Origin: Rhodanobacter sp.
GTDB taxonomy: Bacteria > Pseudomonadota > Gammaproteobacteria > Xanthomonadales > Rhodanobacteraceae
DNA length: 64,000 bases
Direction of reading: 5' to 3'
Assembly: GCA_004298015.1 (NCBI GenBank)
Contig: SCSE01000002.1
Coordinates: 1 to 64,000, forward strand
The position numbers and the translations under genes are program-made. Of this stretch, positions 36,901 to 45,503 are shown one piece after another; positions within the stretch are counted from its first letter, which is position 1; each line of letters starts with the position of its first letter. Under the pieces are notes generated by a model. The model did not search any database. It worked only from the letters and a program-made list of their open reading frames with translations, and had not been told where the DNA came from.

Positions 36901-37665
36901 CTTCAGGCCGGTAGCCATCCGGCGGAAGCCCTGCTGTTCGAGGTGCTGGAGTCACCCGTGGGGGCGGGCCACTGGGAGCTTGTCACCGGGTCGGGTGCGG
37001 AGTCTCTGAAGGCACTCGGCGTGGGTTTGGTTGAGAACGATCTGGATGGCAGGCCGCGGTCTTTGTTGCAGCTGCGCAGGTCGCCATTTGATCGGATCAA
37101 GATCGATCAGACCGTGATCACGCGGATCAAGCAGGATCCGCTGGGCACGTTGCGCAACATGCGTCAGCTGATTCATGTCGGCCACGAGCTTGGCCTGGAG
37201 GTGGTTGTCGAGGGGATCGAGTCGCCCGACATGATCGAGGCTGCTTCAATCCTGGGCGCGGATTTCGGACAAGGCTATGCACTTGGCCGCCCGATGCCGC
37301 CGGAGGCGCTGTCTGGCTGGCTGGCCAGTTTTCAGCCCGGCGGTCCGGCCGCCTGTCCGACCACTGGCCTCGGGGCACTGGCCGGAGCGTTGCTCTGGGA
37401 CGAGCAGTTCGCCAGCTTGCCGGATGAGCAGGATTTTCGCCGCAGGCACGCGCAATCAAGCTGTATCGCGGGTGCGTACATGCGCCATGCAAGGGGCGTC
37501 TCGTCCGCCCTGCGTTCGAGCCACGAAGCCATGCACAAAGCCGCGATGGGAGGCCCGCTGGATGCGGACTATCGCCGGCAGCGGGACATGTTTTTTTCGT
37601 TGCTGGTCGAGCACGCACTCGACCAGCAACAACATCACGCCGGCAATGTCGGAGAGACCCGATGA
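33910..37665 (+). CDS. multi-sensor c-di-GMP protein, copy 1 (GAF-GGDEF-globin-like-GAF-EAL-CZB-like)
   Basis: The protein is 1251 residues from the ATG at 33910, whose product aligns with the start of copy 2; a TTG at 33868 is less likely. Domains in order are GAF (about 15-165), GAF (185-360) and GGDEF (about 375-540), with active-site GGDEF at 454 and the inhibitory RSED five residues before it. Next come a globin-like helical domain (about 575-670), GAF (715-875), EAL (885-1140) and a C-terminal HAQSSCIAGAY...SHEAMHKAA segment that resembles a zinc-binding CZB domain. There are no membrane segments, so it is cytosolic. The EAL loop expected as DDFGTGYSSL reads NDLDGRPRSL, so phosphodiesterase activity is doubtful while cyclase activity looks intact. 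A closely related gene follows 255 bp downstream. Confidence 0.85.
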   Translation: MESKGQPGSELRERFYQSVAETLTLLHAAPGHDRRQALRDVASTLAITMDLPLVWIGRRDLGHSRLEVIPAGPAADYASSLRVSDDEREPSGRGPVGLVLREGRARVTRVEAPEYAPWREAARRYGFGSSIVAASGTSDGGQLVLAVYSHEGGPELTDELLDWAQRLADELARFWDDQALLERNLHLARYRDAHRALQRAMLDQPEPTEIYRTLAEILVEVAAAAAVVVYVPEGETLRRIALVGAVAEAIGALPEPPTHADGPSVLTPTLTFMQGVPTVRIGPSTHPDVSIAWRTEPLARMAAIGCWPIFSTLATEPAPASAPAAVFLVVAAEVEAFDADMRELLDEIADTAGLALRQHKHHRALFEEQERQTYLALHDALTDLPNRRALDEHLERALVRAERHQRLVAVGMLDLDDLKPINDRHGHAVGDGVLIEVASRLHAALRSEDYVARLGGDEFVLVFEDLANEDDLDVLLDRLWQSLQQSIVVGEVVIHITVSLGIAIYPTHAKARGEQLLRLADQAMYVVKSNKRQRSNWWTLAFSDAVAGSVAEDDLVASAPHGKQAAVQLQSSFNAWQLQLPVLVEHFYTEMSGHPGLGTLLETLPPSAVHAFKSRLSRHLCTLFYPALDAGDQRLGAIRAGVFHAASGVEDVWLLEAMEQLRETFASVLGSGLRADRKVLSILLQRLGLEQQWQLESMRSLQRRRGVLLAAVNTVAWAAEGYQALMEGVVRALASHEEIVACAAGRPDHSGRLVYETVAGRVPAEYLRVMNSGMAPLFRIEAGVPEGDGPAGCAWRTAEIHRSVHHGSDPAMMPWRDAAMRHGVVSHVAVPLGPLPQKPLLVLILYSSYAGGFRSENQQAFVEQIKSVLDLALTRLRPSWRGAVPLPFFVRDRWRAMIATDALQMHYQPMVRLVDGRVAGLEALARLRDEVGTLLLPAMFLPALGSDDLMLLFRSGLAQALSFRQSLAEVGSLLSISVNVPSAALQDPRYAQTAEAALQAGSHPAEALLFEVLESPVGAGHWELVTGSGAESLKALGVGLVENDLDGRPRSLLQLRRSPFDRIKIDQTVITRIKQDPLGTLRNMRQLIHVGHELGLEVVVEGIESPDMIEAASILGADFGQGYALGRPMPPEALSGWLASFQPGGPAACPTTGLGALAGALLWDEQFASLPDEQDFRRRHAQSSCIAGAYMRHARGVSSALRSSHEAMHKAAMGGPLDADYRRQRDMFFSLLVEHALDQQQHHAGNVGETR

Positions 37666-37919
37666 GCTAGTGCGGTGGTGAGTGCGAAACAAACCCCCGG
37701 CTGAGTATCTGCATGGTATGCAAACGGCGACCATCGCGAGGAGATGGCTGCCGAGCCATTGCCTGTCATGGTGGTTGATTATGCGCGATGCCCATGGTGG
37801 CATGGAGCGACCAGCAGCCAAGGTGCTGTACGCGCCAGCCTCGCGCCACTGGCTCGGGGAGCGAATGCTCGCGTTGGCGAAGCTTGTTGACGATCCATCG
37901 GGAGGGGCAGGGGAAAGCC

Positions 37920-40900
37920 ATGTCGAATCAGCAACGCACACCCGGTGAACATCGCGAACGCTTTTACCAGAGCGTGGCGGAGACGTTGGCGTTGCTGCAC
38001 ACCTCGCCGGGCTATGACCGCAAGCTTGCGCTGGCTGAAGTTGCCAAAATTCTCGAGTCCAGCATGGATCTTCCGTTGGTCTGGATCGGCCGACGGGAAC
38101 CGGAAATGCCTGATGTGGTCGTGGTCGCCGCGGCGGGGCCAGCCGCTGCCTATGCTACGTCGTTGCATCTCAGCGTCGACGAACACCGACCGGGTGGAGG
38201 CGGACCTGTGGCCATTGCGCTACGTGAACGCCAGGCGAAGGCGACCTCGATCGAGGCACCGGAATTCGCACCGTGGAGGGAGCGGGCGCGGCGCTACGGG
38301 CTTGGCTCATGCATTGTTGCGACATCCGCCACGCGCGACGGTGGGCAACTGGTGCTGGCGGCGTATGCCCGGCACGGCGCGCAACTGCTGGATGACGATC
38401 TGCTGGACTGGGCGCAGCGGTTGGCCGATGAGCTGGTGCGCTTCTGGGATCACCAGGCGCTGCTTGAGCGCAGTGTTCGGATGAACCGCTATCGCGATGC
38501 GCAGCGGACGATTCAGCGTGCACTTCTCGATCAACCTGATCCCGAGGCGGTCTACCGTACGTTGGCACGCGCCTTGGCGGAGATCGCAGGTGCGGCCGCG
38601 GTCGACGTGCACGTAGTCGATGATTCAGTGGGTGCGGAGCCAGGGATGCTGCGCCGTGTCGCCCTTGTCGGTCCACTGGCGGCGGCGGTGCGTGAGTTGC
38701 CGATGCCGCCGCAGCACAGTGAAGAACGACGCGTTTTGACGCCGACGCTGGTTTTCATGCGGGGGACGCCGGTGGTTCGCCTCCATCCTGCCACGCATCC
38801 GGAGACCTCAGAGGCCTGGCACAGTGGACCGCTGTCCCGAACGGGAGCGATCGGCTGCTGGCCACTTTTCGAAGTGACCGAGAAAGAGGCCGGTCCCGAT
38901 CGCAAGCCTGCGGGCGTCTTCGTTATCGCGACGCTGGAGGCCGATGCCTTCGATGCTGAAATGTGCCGTCTTCTCGACGAGATTGCCGAAGCGACGGGAT
39001 TGGCCTTGCGCCAACATCGGCAGCGTCAGGCCCTGAGCCTGGAGCAGGAACGCCAGACCTATCTGGCGCTGCATGACGATTTGACGGATCTGCCCAACCG
39101 TCGCGCGCTTGACCACTATCTCGAAGGGGTGCTGCTGCGTGCCCAGCGGCACGATCGGATGGTCGCGGTAGGGCTACTGGATCTGGACGACCTCAAACCG
39201 GTCAATGACCGCCATGGCCACGCTGCCGGCGATCATGTCCTGGTCACGGTCGCCGAGCGTCTTTGCAGCGGGCTTCGATCGACCGACTACGTGGCGCGGC
39301 TCGGTGGCGATGAATTCGTATTGGTGCTGGAGGAGCTCGACAGCGAGGATGATCTCGACTTCCTGCTGGACCGGGTGCGGCATGCACTGCAACAGCCGAT
39401 GGAAGTGGCTGGCGATACCTTGCAGATATCGGCCAGCCTTGGCATTGCCATGTTTCCCCGTCATGCAGAGGCCAGTGGCGAACAGTTGCTGAGGCGAGCC
39501 GACCAGGCCATGTATGAGGTCAAATCACGAAAGCGGGGGAGGTCACGCTGGTGGTCGTTTCCTGCACAACAGGCGCCAGCGGACGACCCTCCTGTGGCGT
39601 CGGAAAATTCGGTGCCGCCACCGTACGGCGCCTCGGCTTCCGCGCACCTCGCGGCATGTTTTTTCGCGCGCGAGTCCGTGCTGCCGGCACTGCTGGATGG
39701 CTTTTACGCCGAGTTGCTGGCACACGAGGGTACCGCGCAATTGCTCGGCATGCTTCCGGCAGATGATTTGGAGGCCTTCAGGCAGCGGATGTACTGGCAC
39801 CTGGAGACCTTGGTGCAACCTGATCTCGAGCTGGCCACCCATCGTACGATGGCGAGGAAATACGGCTTTTTCCATGCAGCGTGCGGCGTCGAGGAAGTTT
39901 GGCTGCTGGATGTCATGGAGCGGCTTCGCGATCTTTTTTCGATCGGCATGGGCGCCACGGCAAACGTCTGCCGGAGCAGGTGGCCGCTGAGCATCGTATT
40001 GCAGCGCTTGGCATTGGATCGGCAGTGGCAGCTCGAAAGCATGCGCGAACTGCAACGCCGGCGCGTGGCCGTTCTTGCTCAGCTCAATGCGCTGGCCTGG
40101 TCGGCAGAAGGCTATCTTGCGCTGATCCAGGGCGTTGTCGATACCCTGGTCAATCACGATGAGGTGATTGCGGTTGCCGTCGGACGCCCCGACGTATCCG
40201 GCGAGCTGACCTATGAAGCGGTGGCCGGCGAAGCAATCGCCGGTTATCTGCGGGCACTCGGACGTCGCGAGGTAGCGGCCATCCGCGTCACTCAGGACAG
40301 CACGGAAGGGGGCGGCCCCAGCGGACGGGCATGGCGAACAGCGACCATCCAGCGCTGCGTGCACTATGGCCATGATCCGGCCATGGCCAGTTGGAGCGAG
40401 CTGGCCATGCGTCTTGGCGTGGTTTCGAATATCGCCATTCCGCTGTGCCCGTCACCGAGCATGCCTGCCGCGGTATTGACCATCTACAGCCCGTACCCCG
40501 GTGGCTTGCAGGGTGAAGACCAGCGCGCTTTCGTGGAACAAATCAAGACCGTACTGGACCTTGCGCTGGCAAGGATGGCGCCCTCACGGCCTGGCACCGA
40601 ACTACTGCCGTTCTTCACGCGTGAGCGGTGGCGGGCGATGATCGTGACGGATGCGCTGCAAATGCACTATCAACCGGTGGTCAGGTTGCACGATGGCCGC
40701 GTCACCGAGCTGGAGGCGCTGGCGCGTTTGTGCGAAGGCGACGGAACCCTGGTACCGCCTGGCAGGTTTTTGCAGGTGCTGCTGGAGGATGATCTGATTC
40801 TCTTGTTTCGTCAGGGACTGCAGCAGGCCGTTGCATGTCGCGAGATGCTGACCGCCGCAGGCTATGCACTGGACATGTCGGTCAATGCTCCGGCTGTCGC

Positions 40901-41705
40901 CCTGCAGGATCATCGTTACGCCGCGGTTGCAGCCGAGGTGCTCGCCGGTGGAAACTGCCCCGCTGCCGGGCTGCTTTTCGAAATCCTCGAGTCTCCGATC
41001 GGCACGGAGCATTCGGAGCCACTCGCCGATACCGGCATGCAGGCGCTCAAGGCGCTTGGCGTACGGCTGGTCGAGGACGATCTGGGCGCAGGTTACAGCT
41101 CGTTGATTCGACTTCGTCACTGGCCCTTTGATCGCGTGAAAATCGACCAGGCTCTGGTCAGGCAGGTCGTTGAGGATCCACTGCGTACCCTGCGTTTCAT
41201 CCGTCAGCTGATACGGCTCGGCCACGACCTGGGTCTGGAGGTTGTGGTTGAGGGCCTGGAGACTGCCGGCTTGATCGAGGCGGCGCTTATTCTCGGGGCC
41301 GATCTTGGTCAGGGCTACGCGCTGGCACGCCCGATGTCGCAGGTTTTCTTGCTGCCGTGGCTTGCAGCGTTTCACGTCGAGCTTGATGCGATGCACCCCC
41401 GGACCGCACTGGGCGCCCTGGCGGGCGCCCTGCGGTGGGAAGAACAATTTGCGGCGCTACCAGCGGATCGGATCTTCTGGCAGCAGCATGCCCGGCAAGA
41501 CTGTGCCACGGGCAGTTATCTGGCGTGGAGCAACCAGGTTTCCCCGGAACTGTTGCGTCACCATGCCGCCATGCATGAGGCCTCGGTCGCCGGCCCGATG
41601 GACCCGTTATACCGCCATCAGCGCGAAGCATTTGTCTCGCAGATGATCGAGCACGTGTTGTTGGCGGAACGTGTTCAGGATCGGCACGGCCCGGTGGTTG
41701 CCTGA
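37920..41705 (+). CDS. multi-sensor c-di-GMP protein, copy 2 (GAF-GGDEF-globin-like-GAF-EAL-CZB-like)
   Basis: The protein is 1261 residues from the ATG at 37920 (GGGGAAA upstream); a longer frame to 37788 adds 44 residues not found in copy 1. It has the same domain order as the gene before it. GGDEF is at about 461 with RSTD as inhibitory site. The EAL domain keeps its catalytic set: LEALARL, SVNAPAVAL, FEILES, EDDLGAGYSSL (about 1052), KIDQ and VEGLET. The C-terminal segment again shows C, G and paired His (HARQDCATGSY...HHAAMH). Cyclase and phosphodiesterase could both work, with balance set by GAF, globin-like (gas or redox) and zinc inputs; these inputs are inferred from fold patterns only. 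Confidence 0.86.
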   Translation: MSNQQRTPGEHRERFYQSVAETLALLHTSPGYDRKLALAEVAKILESSMDLPLVWIGRREPEMPDVVVVAAAGPAAAYATSLHLSVDEHRPGGGGPVAIALRERQAKATSIEAPEFAPWRERARRYGLGSCIVATSATRDGGQLVLAAYARHGAQLLDDDLLDWAQRLADELVRFWDHQALLERSVRMNRYRDAQRTIQRALLDQPDPEAVYRTLARALAEIAGAAAVDVHVVDDSVGAEPGMLRRVALVGPLAAAVRELPMPPQHSEERRVLTPTLVFMRGTPVVRLHPATHPETSEAWHSGPLSRTGAIGCWPLFEVTEKEAGPDRKPAGVFVIATLEADAFDAEMCRLLDEIAEATGLALRQHRQRQALSLEQERQTYLALHDDLTDLPNRRALDHYLEGVLLRAQRHDRMVAVGLLDLDDLKPVNDRHGHAAGDHVLVTVAERLCSGLRSTDYVARLGGDEFVLVLEELDSEDDLDFLLDRVRHALQQPMEVAGDTLQISASLGIAMFPRHAEASGEQLLRRADQAMYEVKSRKRGRSRWWSFPAQQAPADDPPVASENSVPPPYGASASAHLAACFFARESVLPALLDGFYAELLAHEGTAQLLGMLPADDLEAFRQRMYWHLETLVQPDLELATHRTMARKYGFFHAACGVEEVWLLDVMERLRDLFSIGMGATANVCRSRWPLSIVLQRLALDRQWQLESMRELQRRRVAVLAQLNALAWSAEGYLALIQGVVDTLVNHDEVIAVAVGRPDVSGELTYEAVAGEAIAGYLRALGRREVAAIRVTQDSTEGGGPSGRAWRTATIQRCVHYGHDPAMASWSELAMRLGVVSNIAIPLCPSPSMPAAVLTIYSPYPGGLQGEDQRAFVEQIKTVLDLALARMAPSRPGTELLPFFTRERWRAMIVTDALQMHYQPVVRLHDGRVTELEALARLCEGDGTLVPPGRFLQVLLEDDLILLFRQGLQQAVACREMLTAAGYALDMSVNAPAVALQDHRYAAVAAEVLAGGNCPAAGLLFEILESPIGTEHSEPLADTGMQALKALGVRLVEDDLGAGYSSLIRLRHWPFDRVKIDQALVRQVVEDPLRTLRFIRQLIRLGHDLGLEVVVEGLETAGLIEAALILGADLGQGYALARPMSQVFLLPWLAAFHVELDAMHPRTALGALAGALRWEEQFAALPADRIFWQQHARQDCATGSYLAWSNQVSPELLRHHAAMHEASVAGPMDPLYRHQREAFVSQMIEHVLLAERVQDRHGPVVA

Positions 41706-41905
41706 AACGACGCGAGCAACCGCTATTAGGTGGAAAAGGAACGGCAAGGCCGCCTGACCTACCCGAGAATCGACTTGTTCTTTTATAGCTACACCGTGCC
41801 ACGTAGCCGCGAAACGACTCTCGTTGGGCACGTTTTCCAGGCGTTCAAAATGTGCTGGCAGAAGGAACCACGCGAACTGGAGCGCGAGCTTGAACGGATA
41901 CTCAT

Positions 41906-42299
41906 TTCGTCGCGCTGTACGACGCCTGCGTGTTATATCCGGCGCCGTTGCGTGACTTGTTGATGCACCTGGCTGTGAGCGACCTGTTCTGCGCACGCTG
42001 GACGGCGCGTATCCATGATGAATGGATACGCAACCTGCTGGTAAAACGCGCCGACCTGACGCATGAGCAGTTGGAACGTACCCGCGAGCTGATGGACGCC
42101 AGCGTCCCGGATTGCCTCGTTACCGGCTATGAAGGACTGGAGGAGCAACTACCCCGCCGCCGTGATTGCAGCGGTACGTGACCACCGCGCTTCGCTCACG
42201 CGCCCGGCGAAAAGCGTCGATGAGTTGTTGGACTGCAACCTGAAACAGAGACTGGTCACAACGGTTGGACTGTTGCGACCCCATGCCGCTTATCTCTGA
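41906..42299 (+). pseudogene. PIN-domain (VapC-like) toxin remnant
   Basis: The first part (41906-42148) reads FVALYDACVLYPAPLRDLL, then FCARWTARIHDEWIRN and a helical stretch to CLVTGYEGLEEQL, the N-terminal two-thirds of a PIN endonuclease. The second part (42150-42299, another frame) reads AAVIAAVRDHRASLTRPAKS and on to LLRPHAAYL and a stop, the usual C-terminal helical tail of the same family. The middle, which carries the later catalytic acidic residues, is missing. There is also no ATG or GTG between the stop at 41891 and the first conserved residue. It is therefore inactive. No cognate antitoxin is readable upstream. Confidence 0.65.
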
Positions 42300-42507
42300 C
42301 CGGCTTTCGTGGGCGCGTAGATTGCCGGATAGTCTGCTTGTGGTTTGTGATTGCTGCGCTCGCAACCAAGGGAGGGGCCGGAGGAAGGCGCCGCCAGCTA
42401 CCTGCGTTACGACGGGATCACGAGTAGCTCGCGCCGCGCGAGATTGCGCGGGGCCGCAACCTCATAAAATAGCCAGTTCAGGCCATATGTAGGCAACGAA
42501 CACACAA

Positions 42508-42528
42508 ACGCCACCGTGAAGGTGGCGT
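42508..42528 (-). terminator. hairpin downstream of the original tRNA-Val 3' end
   Basis: Stem ACGCCACC/GGTGGCGT with loop GTGAA, followed on the minus strand by TTTGTGTGTT. It lies just beyond the tRNA-Val fragment and is probably the original terminator of that tRNA, cut off by the island. Confidence 0.55.
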
Positions 42529-42544
42529 CAGTGATTGAATCTAG

Positions 42545-42594
42545 TGGTGGGCGGTACAAGGATCGAACTTGTGACACCTGCCGTGTGAAGGCAG
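42545..42594 (-). repeat. island end: 3' fragment of tRNA-Val, direct repeat of 50533-50582
   Basis: Fifty bases equal to the 3' part of tRNA-Val (anticodon loop to CCA) with two differences from the intact gene: the outer T-stem pair is A-T here and G-C in the intact copy. No D-arm or 5' acceptor strand follows. Together with 50533-50607 it bounds an 8 kb island. Confidence 0.85.
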
Positions 42595-42675
42595 ATTTTA
42601 GGGGTATCCAGAAGTCTCAAGTTGTTGAAAACCTTGATTTGACGCTATCCACGAACCCCTAGTAATCCCCCCATG

Positions 42676-42700
42676 TTTTCCGTACTCTTTCCGTACTGGC
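42676..42700 (+). repeat. island-internal 25-bp direct repeat, left copy
   Basis: The repeat contains CCGTACTCTTTCCGTACTGG, in which TTTCCGTACT occurs twice. The same 25 bp recurs at 50465-50489 with one mismatch and in the same orientation, just inside the other island end. It lies 18 bp before the integrase start. The likely role is arm-type binding of the integrase, possibly with autoregulation. Confidence 0.6.
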
Positions 42701-42717
42701 GGTTTTGAGGGTGAATC

Positions 42718-43887
42718 ATGGAACTGGGCACGGTCCGAAGTCGCGAAAAACTCAAGCCACAACGTGAGCCGTACTGGCAGAAATTGGCGGTGGGTCAGCA
42801 CCTGGGCTTTCGTCCGTCGAGTGCCGGCGGTGGCGGTACGTGGATCGCCCGCTTCTATGATCCCGACACCGGCAAGAAGCCCTTGCAGTCGCTGGGCGCT
42901 TTCGATCATCTGCCGGCATCGGAGCGGTTCACTGCCGCGTCCAAGGCGGCGCGGGAATGGTTCAAGCACCTGTCCAGCGGTGGCGCGCACGAAACCATCA
43001 CTGTTGGCCAAGCCTGTGAGCGGTACGTGGAGCACTTGAGCCGCGACAAGGGCGAGGTGAAAGCCAATGAAGCCCGCGCCCGGTTCCGGCGCTTTGTCGA
43101 CGCCGACCCGATCGCATCCATTGAGCTGCCGAAGTTGAAGAAGGTGCATCTGCTGGAGTGGCGTCGACGGCTCACTGCCGCCCCGGCTGTCATTGCCAAT
43201 CGCAAGGGTGGCAAGCCGACCCGCAAGCGGTCGCCGGCCACCATCAACCGCGATATGGTGCCAGTACGCGCGGCGCTGAATCTGGCGCTGGCGGACGGCT
43301 ATGCACTATCGGCCCTGGCATGGCGTGCGGCACTGAAACCGCTGGAATCTAGCGGGAGGCGCACCGTGTACCTTGATCGTGTCCAACGCCGTGCCCTGCT
43401 GGACAAGCTGCCGGAGGATGTCGCCACGTTCATCACGGCACTGTGTCTGCTGCCGATCCGTCCTGGTGCGCTGGCTGGTCTGACCGTGCGCGACTTCGAT
43501 GCCCGGCAAAAGACCCTGCGAATTCATCACGACAAAGCCGGCGGTGGACGCACCATCCTGCTGCCTGACGCGACCGCCAAGCATCTGCGCGCATCTGCAC
43601 GCGGCAAGCTGCCGACCGCACCCTTGTTCGCCCGATGGGACGGCAAGGCATGGGACAAGGAAATGTGGAAGAAGCCGATCAAGGAAGCCATGGCGGCGGC
43701 CGAGCTGCCGGAGTCCGCCAGCGCGTACACGCTACGTCATAGCGTCATCACCGATCTGGTCACCGAAGGTTTGGACTTGTTCACCGTGGCGCAAATCAGC
43801 GGTACGTCCGTCGCCATGATCGAAAAGCATTACGGCCACCTGCAACGCGACCGCGCTGCCAAGGCGCTGGCCGGGCTGGCGCTGTGA
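42718..43887 (+). CDS. tyrosine recombinase, integrase of the tRNA-Val island
   Basis: This 389-residue integrase has an N-terminal DUF4102-like region adapted to arm sites (GFRPSSAGGGGTWIARFYDP), a core-binding domain at about 95-185 and a catalytic domain with R in LPIRPGALAGL (about 247), YTLRHS (about 337) and the terminal HYGHL with the nucleophilic Tyr (about 371). It lies 120 bp inside the left island end, reading inward. It should insert at the tRNA-Val 3' end. A 25-bp repeat directly upstream overlaps its probable promoter. Confidence 0.92.
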   Translation: MELGTVRSREKLKPQREPYWQKLAVGQHLGFRPSSAGGGGTWIARFYDPDTGKKPLQSLGAFDHLPASERFTAASKAAREWFKHLSSGGAHETITVGQACERYVEHLSRDKGEVKANEARARFRRFVDADPIASIELPKLKKVHLLEWRRRLTAAPAVIANRKGGKPTRKRSPATINRDMVPVRAALNLALADGYALSALAWRAALKPLESSGRRTVYLDRVQRRALLDKLPEDVATFITALCLLPIRPGALAGLTVRDFDARQKTLRIHHDKAGGGRTILLPDATAKHLRASARGKLPTAPLFARWDGKAWDKEMWKKPIKEAMAAAELPESASAYTLRHSVITDLVTEGLDLFTVAQISGTSVAMIEKHYGHLQRDRAAKALAGLAL

Positions 43888-44002
43888 GTTGCACAGCACG
43901 CAACGCCAGCACGAAGAATCGGGCCTGGCCCGGTAAGCGGCGGCACCGGGTGTAAGTGGCACCCGGTCCGCCTTCCACAACCGTTCGATAGGAGAACGAT
44001 CA

Positions 44003-44173
44003 ATGGCAACTGAAAGCGTAACGGATCAGACGAAAACGTGCGGTGATGAACGCATATACGAGCAGATGCAGTGCCAGCTGATGGCCGAGCTGCGCAAGCG
44101 GTGGCCCGAAGATTACGGGACAAGACCCAAGCTGACCCTCATTCAAGGAGGGCGCGCGTCATGTGCGAACTGA
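44003..44173 (+). CDS. small hypothetical island protein
   Basis: This 56-residue frame from the ATG at 44003 has GGAG 8 nt upstream. The sequence is charged and helical (YEQMQCQLMAELRKRW) with a polar N-terminus. Its 3' end overlaps the next gene by 13 bp. The family is unknown. Operon position suggests an early regulatory or accessory role, but nothing in the protein shows one. Confidence 0.5.
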   Translation: MATESVTDQTKTCGDERIYEQMQCQLMAELRKRWPEDYGTRPKLTLIQGGRASCAN

Positions 44174-44439
44174 GGCGCGCCCAGCTCCGGGCACTACTGA
44201 ACGAGATGTGGGGAAAGGTTGAAACCGCAAAGCCGAAGCTGACGGTCGTCGGCAAGCCGCTGCCACCGCCCACCCCAGCCGAAACCTTCCACAACGCGTC
44301 CGCGTCCATCGGCGACTTCACGACGCGTTTGTGCGATGGCACTGCCACCCTGTCGGAAATCGAGGACGCCGATATCCTGCTGCTGGGCATGCGTCGATTG
44401 CTGAAGGAGAAAATGCAGGCGCTGGAGGTGCAGTCATGA
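44161..44439 (+). CDS. small hypothetical island protein
   Basis: This 92-residue protein starts at 44161, where GGAGG lies 9 nt upstream. The open frame extends further left, but that part overlaps the preceding small gene. It begins CELRRAQLRALLNEMWGKVE; helices at both ends flank a proline-rich middle (GKPLPPPTPAET). The stop overlaps the next start (ATGA). No family is recognised. Confidence 0.6.
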   Translation: MCELRRAQLRALLNEMWGKVETAKPKLTVVGKPLPPPTPAETFHNASASIGDFTTRLCDGTATLSEIEDADILLLGMRRLLKEKMQALEVQS

Positions 44440-44834
44440 GCGCCGTGATGCTGGAGTTTCCCCACAAGGTGCAGCGGCTGCACAAGCACCGAATGAACCG
44501 CGCGGAACTGGATGCTCGCCATAGCTGGATGATGGAAAACCGCGACAAGTGGGAGAACGAGGAAATAGATGGCGAGTATCACGAAACGAACATCATGGTC
44601 ATCCAGCTAAAAGCCCTTGTTCGCCAGAAGATGCCCGATCGATTTCCAACGATCTCTATGGAGAAGATGCGTCGGGATATCGCCGACGGGCGCAAGCTGA
44701 TCGAGAAACGCAATCGCGTGAAGGCATGGATGCGGACTATGGACGCTGACCTGGACGCCATCACAACGCCCGAGCAGGCGCTGTTCTTCGTGTTCGATCG
44801 CCTGCACGCCCGCAAGCCGCCGACCGAATCATGA
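44436..44834 (+). CDS. hypothetical island protein, basic and helical
   Basis: The protein is 132 residues from the ATG at 44436, overlapping the previous stop. It is rich in charged helices (HRMNRAELDARHSWMMENRD and KMRRDIADGRKLIEKRNRVK), with no Cys motif or membrane segment. It could be a DNA-binding or scaffold-like protein; no family is recognised. Part of the tightly packed island operon. Confidence 0.6.
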   Translation: MSAVMLEFPHKVQRLHKHRMNRAELDARHSWMMENRDKWENEEIDGEYHETNIMVIQLKALVRQKMPDRFPTISMEKMRRDIADGRKLIEKRNRVKAWMRTMDADLDAITTPEQALFFVFDRLHARKPPTES

Positions 44835-44898
44835 CCCACCACCGCGCCAGCTCGCCCGGCTGGCGCGGCACATCTTGGAGGGCGCGGAGGTGTGCGAG

Positions 44899-45411
44899 AT
44901 GAGTAAAGCAGGTCTGACGTTTCGCGGCGCAGGTGGAGTTAGCCGGATGGATCCAGTACGGCTTGAAGCTGCGGACGAATTGGGTCGAAAAATGGTGCAG
45001 GGCACCGCATCGATAGAAGTACGCAACGAATTAAGGAAGTTCAACGCCACAGGCAACGGCGTTCACGCATGGCGCGCGTATGCGCTTGCCCGCAGTGCAG
45101 GCCTGCCGATTCATCCCGATGTGCTCGCCTACCTTGATGAGTGCGCTTCTGCAGCAACGCAAGGCAGCAGCCCGATGACGGTGGTCTCGATGATGCGGCT
45201 ATCAAATGTACGCGGCGGTGCTCGCGTACAACGTGCCGCCTGCATAACGGATCACCAGCACATGCAATTACTGTCCCTGGCGATGGCGTACCTGCACTGT
45301 CCCAAAGGGGGAAAAAAGGCAGCGAGGATCCGTGTCGCGGAACAGTACGGCACGACGGAAGGTTCGCTGTACCAGCTATGGAGGAGGGCAACCAAAGCCG
45401 GACCGCTGTAG
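44899..45411 (+). CDS. hypothetical island protein with C-terminal helix-turn-helix-like segment
   Basis: The protein is 170 residues from the ATG at 44899 (GGAGG 8 nt upstream); a TTG at 44875 is in frame but less likely. The N-terminal half includes a helical repeat-like region (VHAWRAYALARSAGLPIHPD). The C-terminus, ARIRVAEQYGTTEGSLYQLW, has the spacing of a helix-turn-helix. It may regulate the island operon. No known family is recognised with confidence. Confidence 0.55.
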   Translation: MSKAGLTFRGAGGVSRMDPVRLEAADELGRKMVQGTASIEVRNELRKFNATGNGVHAWRAYALARSAGLPIHPDVLAYLDECASAATQGSSPMTVVSMMRLSNVRGGARVQRAACITDHQHMQLLSLAMAYLHCPKGGKKAARIRVAEQYGTTEGSLYQLWRRATKAGPL

Positions 45412-45503
45412 CTGTACCCGGGGACGTTTCCGTACAGCGACGTTCATGTCATGAAATGCCCATCAACCCCGGTACATCGCTGGGGATTGATGGAGCAATC
45501 ACA

